NCBI GenBank assembly: GCA_021811565.1 | Contig: JAJZOL010000199.1 | Span: 1 to 58,102, forward strand | Source of the DNA: a bacterium | GTDB taxonomy: Bacteria > Armatimonadota > Chthonomonadetes > Chthonomonadales > CAJBBX01 | DNA length: 58,102 nt | Direction of reading: 5' to 3' | Shown here: in pieces, positions 54,660 to 58,102 of the stretch | How positions within the stretch are numbered: position 1 is the first letter of the stretch | Layout of the letters: each line of letters starts with the position of its first letter | Notes under the pieces: model-generated | Told to the model about the DNA's origin: nothing | Database searches by the model: none | What the model saw: only the letters and a program-made list of their open reading frames with translations | Program-made: the position numbers and the translations under genes

Positions 54660-55121
54660 CTATTTCGATATGCCATAAGATTCAAACAACTGTCGTCTCG
54701 TCGCTTGCAACCTCTGTTCGAGAATTGCGGCGAACTTTTTCAGCAGATTATATCCCAGCATGGGGTTCTCCTCGCATGTTTGGCGAAGCATTTCACCATC
54801 CAAGGCTATTGTTTTCACTGAATCTATCGCACGGGCGTCAAAATGCCAACTAAAAGGCGGAACAAGCCAGGACCATCCAAGCACTTCCCCGGGACCAAGA
54901 GTCTGCACGTGGATGTTGCCAATTTCCAGATTGAAAATCTCCAGAATAACCTTTCCCTCCACGATCAAATAGCAATGCTTCGCCTCTTCGCCCTCACGAA
55001 AAATATTCTGTGACGGGCTGAAATTCTGAAAGGATGCACATTTCATCACCAAATCCAGTTCGTCATCCGGAATTCCTTCCAACAGGGGATGATTTGCGAT
55101 CATTTGTTGCATGATACTCAT
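54660..55121 (-). CDS. Stand-alone cyclic-nucleotide-binding domain protein
   Basis: 153 residues from the ATG at 55121 (AAGGAGG 6 bp upstream); a frame to 55283 lacks a ribosome site. It is a Crp-type beta-roll: NHPLLEGIPDDELDLVMKCASFQNFSPSQNIFREGEEAKHCYLIVEGKVILEI...LGPGEVLGWSWLVPPFSWHFDARAIDSVKTIALDGEMLRQ. The phosphate-binding cassette lacks the usual Arg of RxA (here PFSWHFDA), so cAMP binding is uncertain. There is no C-terminal HTH, so it does not act as a Crp-like repressor or activator by itself. Partner unknown. Confidence 0.8.
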   Translation of the reverse strand: MSIMQQMIANHPLLEGIPDDELDLVMKCASFQNFSPSQNIFREGEEAKHCYLIVEGKVILEIFNLEIGNIHVQTLGPGEVLGWSWLVPPFSWHFDARAIDSVKTIALDGEMLRQTCEENPMLGYNLLKKFAAILEQRLQATRRQLFESYGISK

Positions 55122-55345
55122 TGTTTTCCTCCTTACGCCGTTATATCGGCTTGCTCTCTTTTGAACGAAGTTTAAACAGCCATCCATTTTTTTCACGGTT
55201 GAGTATAAACCATATATTACCCGCCAACTCAAATACAATTTCAAAATGGTTTCAAAACATGATAAATCTTGCTTTGAAATCAAGCAAGGCTCTACAATAC
55301 GTCAAAAAAACGAACTTGCAGTCTCCTAAGATGAGAGAGACACCT

Positions 55346-57385
55346 CTATCCAGTCTTTTTCATGATGATCAGATCACCATTGGCGTGGAGTATCGCATTA
55401 TAGTAATCCTTCACCTCGTTGTAAAGCGCGGGTGGTATAACCCCGTTCTTGGAAATACTTGTCACGGATATAACCAATTGACGCTTATCCGGCGACTCCA
55501 CCGTCTTTCTTCGGTACTCGAATAAAGAGGTGGACAGACTTACATCGGGAGGCAGTTCCTCAATCTCATATCCGGATGGCAAATCGATGGTTGTAATGGA
55601 ATGTTCTTTCATGGGATTGTTCACCACAATCGGCCATACGCGTGTGTCTTGGATGAATGGATTTTGAGCGTTGGAATCATTCAACCCGATTGCGGCGGGT
55701 ATTAACATAAAATGCACCGTGGTTTTTGCCAGGTTTGGTGCGCTCAGAGACATTTGGATGGAGAAATATCCATTTCCAACCGAGCCATCAGGCAAACTCC
55801 ATTTCTGCAAGGTTGCTCCGGTGGAGACTGACTGCGCCCACTGTTGCATTAGTTGCAACCTCTGATCCGGCGTAAGATTGCGGGCGGTCTCCCTCCATTG
55901 TTGAGATTCCGCCCCTAGCATTGTGGTGCTTGTCTCGATGTTCGCTCCCCCGTCACCGTTAAGTTGAACATTGACCACGGAATCCAATCCGGATTGGTTC
56001 GGAGTGTATTCCGGTATCATCTCAAATTGTCCGACACCATCTCTAATCACCATCGCCTCCGCCCCCCTGTCGCTCACAGGTATATCACCATACGCGCAAG
56101 AAGCGGAAGTTGCGTCCAACCAAACTTCGCTGTTATCCACGAACGCCACGGCGATGCAGTGGTTAAAACTACTTAATGTGGGAAGTTGGTTGTGAATAAG
56201 AGAACTATCACCGGACTCCAACAACGCCGGCCACGCTCGGATGCCAGCGACATTCAGCATCGTGATAAGCAACGTCGCTTTGTCCTTGCAATCTCCGTAA
56301 AGATTTTGAAGCACCTCCGTCGCCGAATGAGGTCGAAACGCGGAGAGCCCGAATTCCAAGCCCACGTACCGCACCTTATCCGCCACAAATGCGTAAATGG
56401 CGGCGGCCTTCTCCGGCTCGCTGCGCTTCCCGGCAATTAGTTGATTCACCTCGCTACGGAGTGAATCATCCGGAACGGATTCGGGTTTCGAAAGAGCCCA
56501 GTACCAGGCTGCAATCTGTTGCCAAGTATCCATGGAGGATATCTCCAGCCATTTTTTTACCTCGTTCATACCCGGCATGGCTGGTTCGATAACGATGGGT
56601 TTCAGGTTTCGCTCCTCGAAAACGTAATTCCTGACTTTCCCGTTCGATGAAAGAGTGATTTGAGGATGCAAATTCGGATCATTAAACACCTGATAATGTA
56701 TCGCTTTACTGACGGGAATGTGCACGGTGAAACGACTGAGCATCACAGGATCCGTACCGTCAAAGGTCCAGTATTGCCAAAACTCGCCCGGCATCAATAC
56801 GGGGCGGGTGATCTCTTGAAAAGTATAATCGATTAAGCAACCGTCCTCTACGCCAGGCATGGAAAAACCCAGCGACATGGTATCGTCATACAAAGGATAA
56901 TCGTTAAACATGGACGTATTACGCATATCCGAACCCCGTAAACCCATTATTTTTCCATCGGGTTTGATAGTTCGCGCTTGTATCACTCTCACCGATTGAT
57001 AACTGGCGTTATAGGGGATGGAAACCTCCGCCAGCCGCCGCGCACGTTCGTTAAACAGCTTGAAAATCTCACGATAGGTTCCCACAACCGTCCCATCCGG
57101 CTTGATGGTGATGTCTCCGATATCCAAAACCCGGGCGTAATCGTTATTCGGCCACTGAGTTGCGGATGGCGCCATCTCCAGTGCTGTCCGGAGTTGGGGA
57201 TCAACTAACTCATTCTCAATAGCCAATGGCTTAAAATTGCGGGCGAAGCTCTTTGAAACCTTATGATAATAGCGAACAAAATGGTTTTTCCTGGTGGATA
57301 CATGAAGGGGACGAGCGAAACCGCTCGTTGGCAGTAGAAATACAAGCAGAGTTAGGAATAGCTTGAAGCTTCGCTGCGATCTCAT
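55346..57385 (-). CDS. Secreted DUF3857 / transglutaminase-like protein
   Basis: 679 residues. Signal peptide MRSQRSFKLFLTLLVFLLPTSGFA. The N-terminal DUF3857 domain has YARVLDIGDITIKPDGTVVGTYREIFKLFNERARRLAEVSIPYNASYQSVRVIQARTIKPDGKI. The transglutaminase core has Cys (LQNLYGDCKDKATLLITMLNVAGIRAWPAL), His (SFNHCIAVAF) and Asp (VWLDATSASCAYG). A C-terminal beta domain follows. DUF3857-transglutaminase proteins are common in Bacteroidetes and related envelopes; the substrate is unknown. A TTGACC-containing promoter lies just upstream. Confidence 0.85.
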   Translation of the reverse strand: MRSQRSFKLFLTLLVFLLPTSGFARPLHVSTRKNHFVRYYHKVSKSFARNFKPLAIENELVDPQLRTALEMAPSATQWPNNDYARVLDIGDITIKPDGTVVGTYREIFKLFNERARRLAEVSIPYNASYQSVRVIQARTIKPDGKIMGLRGSDMRNTSMFNDYPLYDDTMSLGFSMPGVEDGCLIDYTFQEITRPVLMPGEFWQYWTFDGTDPVMLSRFTVHIPVSKAIHYQVFNDPNLHPQITLSSNGKVRNYVFEERNLKPIVIEPAMPGMNEVKKWLEISSMDTWQQIAAWYWALSKPESVPDDSLRSEVNQLIAGKRSEPEKAAAIYAFVADKVRYVGLEFGLSAFRPHSATEVLQNLYGDCKDKATLLITMLNVAGIRAWPALLESGDSSLIHNQLPTLSSFNHCIAVAFVDNSEVWLDATSASCAYGDIPVSDRGAEAMVIRDGVGQFEMIPEYTPNQSGLDSVVNVQLNGDGGANIETSTTMLGAESQQWRETARNLTPDQRLQLMQQWAQSVSTGATLQKWSLPDGSVGNGYFSIQMSLSAPNLAKTTVHFMLIPAAIGLNDSNAQNPFIQDTRVWPIVVNNPMKEHSITTIDLPSGYEIEELPPDVSLSTSLFEYRRKTVESPDKRQLVISVTSISKNGVIPPALYNEVKDYYNAILHANGDLIIMKKTG

Positions 57386-57729
57386 TCAAGGCTCCTTGCA
57401 ATTTCAGAGATCCTCGCCATACCAACTCGAAGAAGAGGGGTCAAATAACGTTTGCCCAACGATACTTCTTGAAAAGATGGCGGAAGACGATGCATGAACC
57501 TTATATTACTGGAAAACGTCGAGATTTTCCACATAAATCTCATCCGTAATTGGGGAACCGTATCAATCGAATACCGCCATCATCTGAGGACACCTTTGCA
57601 AATGTACTCTATTGCCATATGAAATATGTCAAGGCGACATCTTAATCTCTGTGATCTTCAGTCGGAGAGGAAGTTCGCCATCACTCCGAAGGTTCATGTG
57701 GAATTCGAACGATGTCAAATATTCGAATG
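57386..57729. other. Intergenic region between two minus-strand genes
   Basis: 344 bp. It contains the candidate promoter at 57416-57444. Nothing else is recognised; two overlapping 60-70 codon frames at the right edge have no ribosome site or family. Confidence 0.4.
57416..57444 (-). promoter_or_regulatory. Candidate promoter of the DUF3857 gene
   Basis: On the minus strand TTGACC (57444-57439), 17-bp spacer, TATGGC (57421-57416). The sequence just around its -35 (ATTTGACCCCT) is identical to that of the proS promoter at 57981-57991. Confidence 0.45.
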
Positions 57730-57909
57730 TCAGACTGTCGTTTTCTTTCCGAATAGCAGCATCACGAGCCATATCACTCCGGCTATGAATAGAGTGGATA
57801 TGAGGATGTGCCACAAACCACCCAAGAAATAGAGAAAGGCGAAAAAAATCTTAAGCCCGACCAGAACCGCGAACACAATGATGCAGATTTTCAGAAATGA
57901 ATTTCCCAT
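57730..57909 (-). CDS. Tiny two-helix membrane protein
   Basis: 59 residues from the ATG at 57909, behind AGGAGG with 6-bp spacing. Two hydrophobic helices (MGNSFLKICIIVFAVLVGLKIFFAFLYFLG and GLWHILISTLFIAGVIWLVMLLFG) end in KKTTV. No family is recognised. The strong ribosome site and clear topology support translation. The gene is divergent from proS. Confidence 0.65.
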   Translation of the reverse strand: MGNSFLKICIIVFAVLVGLKIFFAFLYFLGGLWHILISTLFIAGVIWLVMLLFGKKTTV

Positions 57910-57982
57910 GATTGGCCTCCTAAAACGTCTACGTTCCATTCCATTTATCGGTTTCACCAATGAGGATATGAATACGCGTTAT

Positions 57983-58012
57983 TTGACCCCTTTTTTCCTC
58001 ATCGGTTATAAT
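57983..58012 (+). promoter_or_regulatory. Promoter of proS
   Basis: TTGACC (57983-57988), 18-bp spacer, perfect TATAAT (58007-58012). It predicts a start about 10 bp later and a short leader before the TTG at 58043. Confidence 0.8.
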
Positions 58013-58042
58013 ATTAAAACCATAGATTCGGAGGGTTGTTAC

Positions 58043-58102
58043 TTGAGAGCTTCTCACCTTTTCGCCCCGACATTGCGCGAGATCCCATCTGATGCTGAAT
58101 TA
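58043..58102 (+). CDS. proS: Prolyl-tRNA synthetase, first 20 codons (truncated by window end)
   Basis: A TTG start 7 bp after GGAGGG (58030-58035) gives MRASHLFAPTLREIPSDAEL. This matches the conserved N-terminus of bacterial prolyl-tRNA synthetases (MR.SQLF.PTLRE.P.DAE). The enzyme charges tRNA-Pro. The rest lies outside the window, so the assignment rests on 20 residues plus the strong promoter and ribosome site. Confidence 0.75.
   Translation, partial: MRASHLFAPTLREIPSDAEL

Noticed and set aside
1-58102. tRNA or rRNA genes
   Set aside because: Scanning by eye for T-arm GTTCRA motifs paired with acceptor stems and for conserved rRNA segments found none; a tRNAscan run would settle it.

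Overview
The window looks like ordinary chromosome from a Gram-negative-type bacterium of moderate GC, most plausibly Armatimonadota. The best lineage clue is the prepilin at 44904, with the 'FPVFAQAR...[16 protein letters not shown]' N-terminal region and an H-X9-DG tail, a combination typical of that phylum. This assignment is an inference. Supporting context is an outer-membrane barrel, PpiC-type foldase, futalosine menaquinone pathway, System I-like cytochrome c maturation and flagellar export genes. I saw no tRNA, rRNA, CRISPR array or transposase gene.

Layout. 1-5.9 kb (+): the end of a repetitive outer-membrane barrel gene, then a co-directional cluster of an ExeA/TniB-type AAA ATPase, a small protein, a ParA ATPase, a small overlapping protein, a membrane-bound class III cyclase-like protein with several missing catalytic residues, and an excisionase-type HTH protein. 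The small protein and the HTH protein share an unusual N-terminal peptide. 5.9-13 kb: phosphoglycerate mutase, a secreted PpiC isomerase, a secreted stalk-domain protein, mqnD, and an hpf-pfkB-pfkA operon. 13-20 kb (-): ispDF overlapping a YacL-type PIN/TRAM protein, a transglutaminase, and mqnE-mqnC. 20-31.7 kb: D-aminoacylase, a phosphatase-like membrane protein coupled to recN, a stand-alone receiver, HAD, DUF255 and Eis-like genes, and a secreted protein carrying a pilin-like head. 31.8-36.3 kb (-): a 1,175-residue GH18-deacetylase-glycosyltransferase fusion and a second deacetylase.

36.9-45.7 kb (+): a secreted protein, a compact ccmABCDEF operon (with a 42-codon ccmD and a Cys-type CcmE), a PilZ protein, and a frameshifted prepilin behind a near-consensus promoter. 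45.8-58 kb: flhA-flhF, glnD, a NarL-type regulator, alr, a cyclic-nucleotide-binding protein, a DUF3857 transglutaminase and a tiny membrane protein (all -), then the first 20 codons of proS (+).

The strongest unexplained structure is a family of 89-bp miniature elements with 17-bp terminal inverted repeats. The same family core lies between genes at 7.7, 36.7 and 47.0 kb, each copy flanked by its own 4-bp target duplication (TATT, AAAT, TTTC). A fourth copy has the same ends but a different core, and decayed or half copies also occur. The most system-like gene set is the ATPase/ParA/degenerate-cyclase/HTH cluster at the left.
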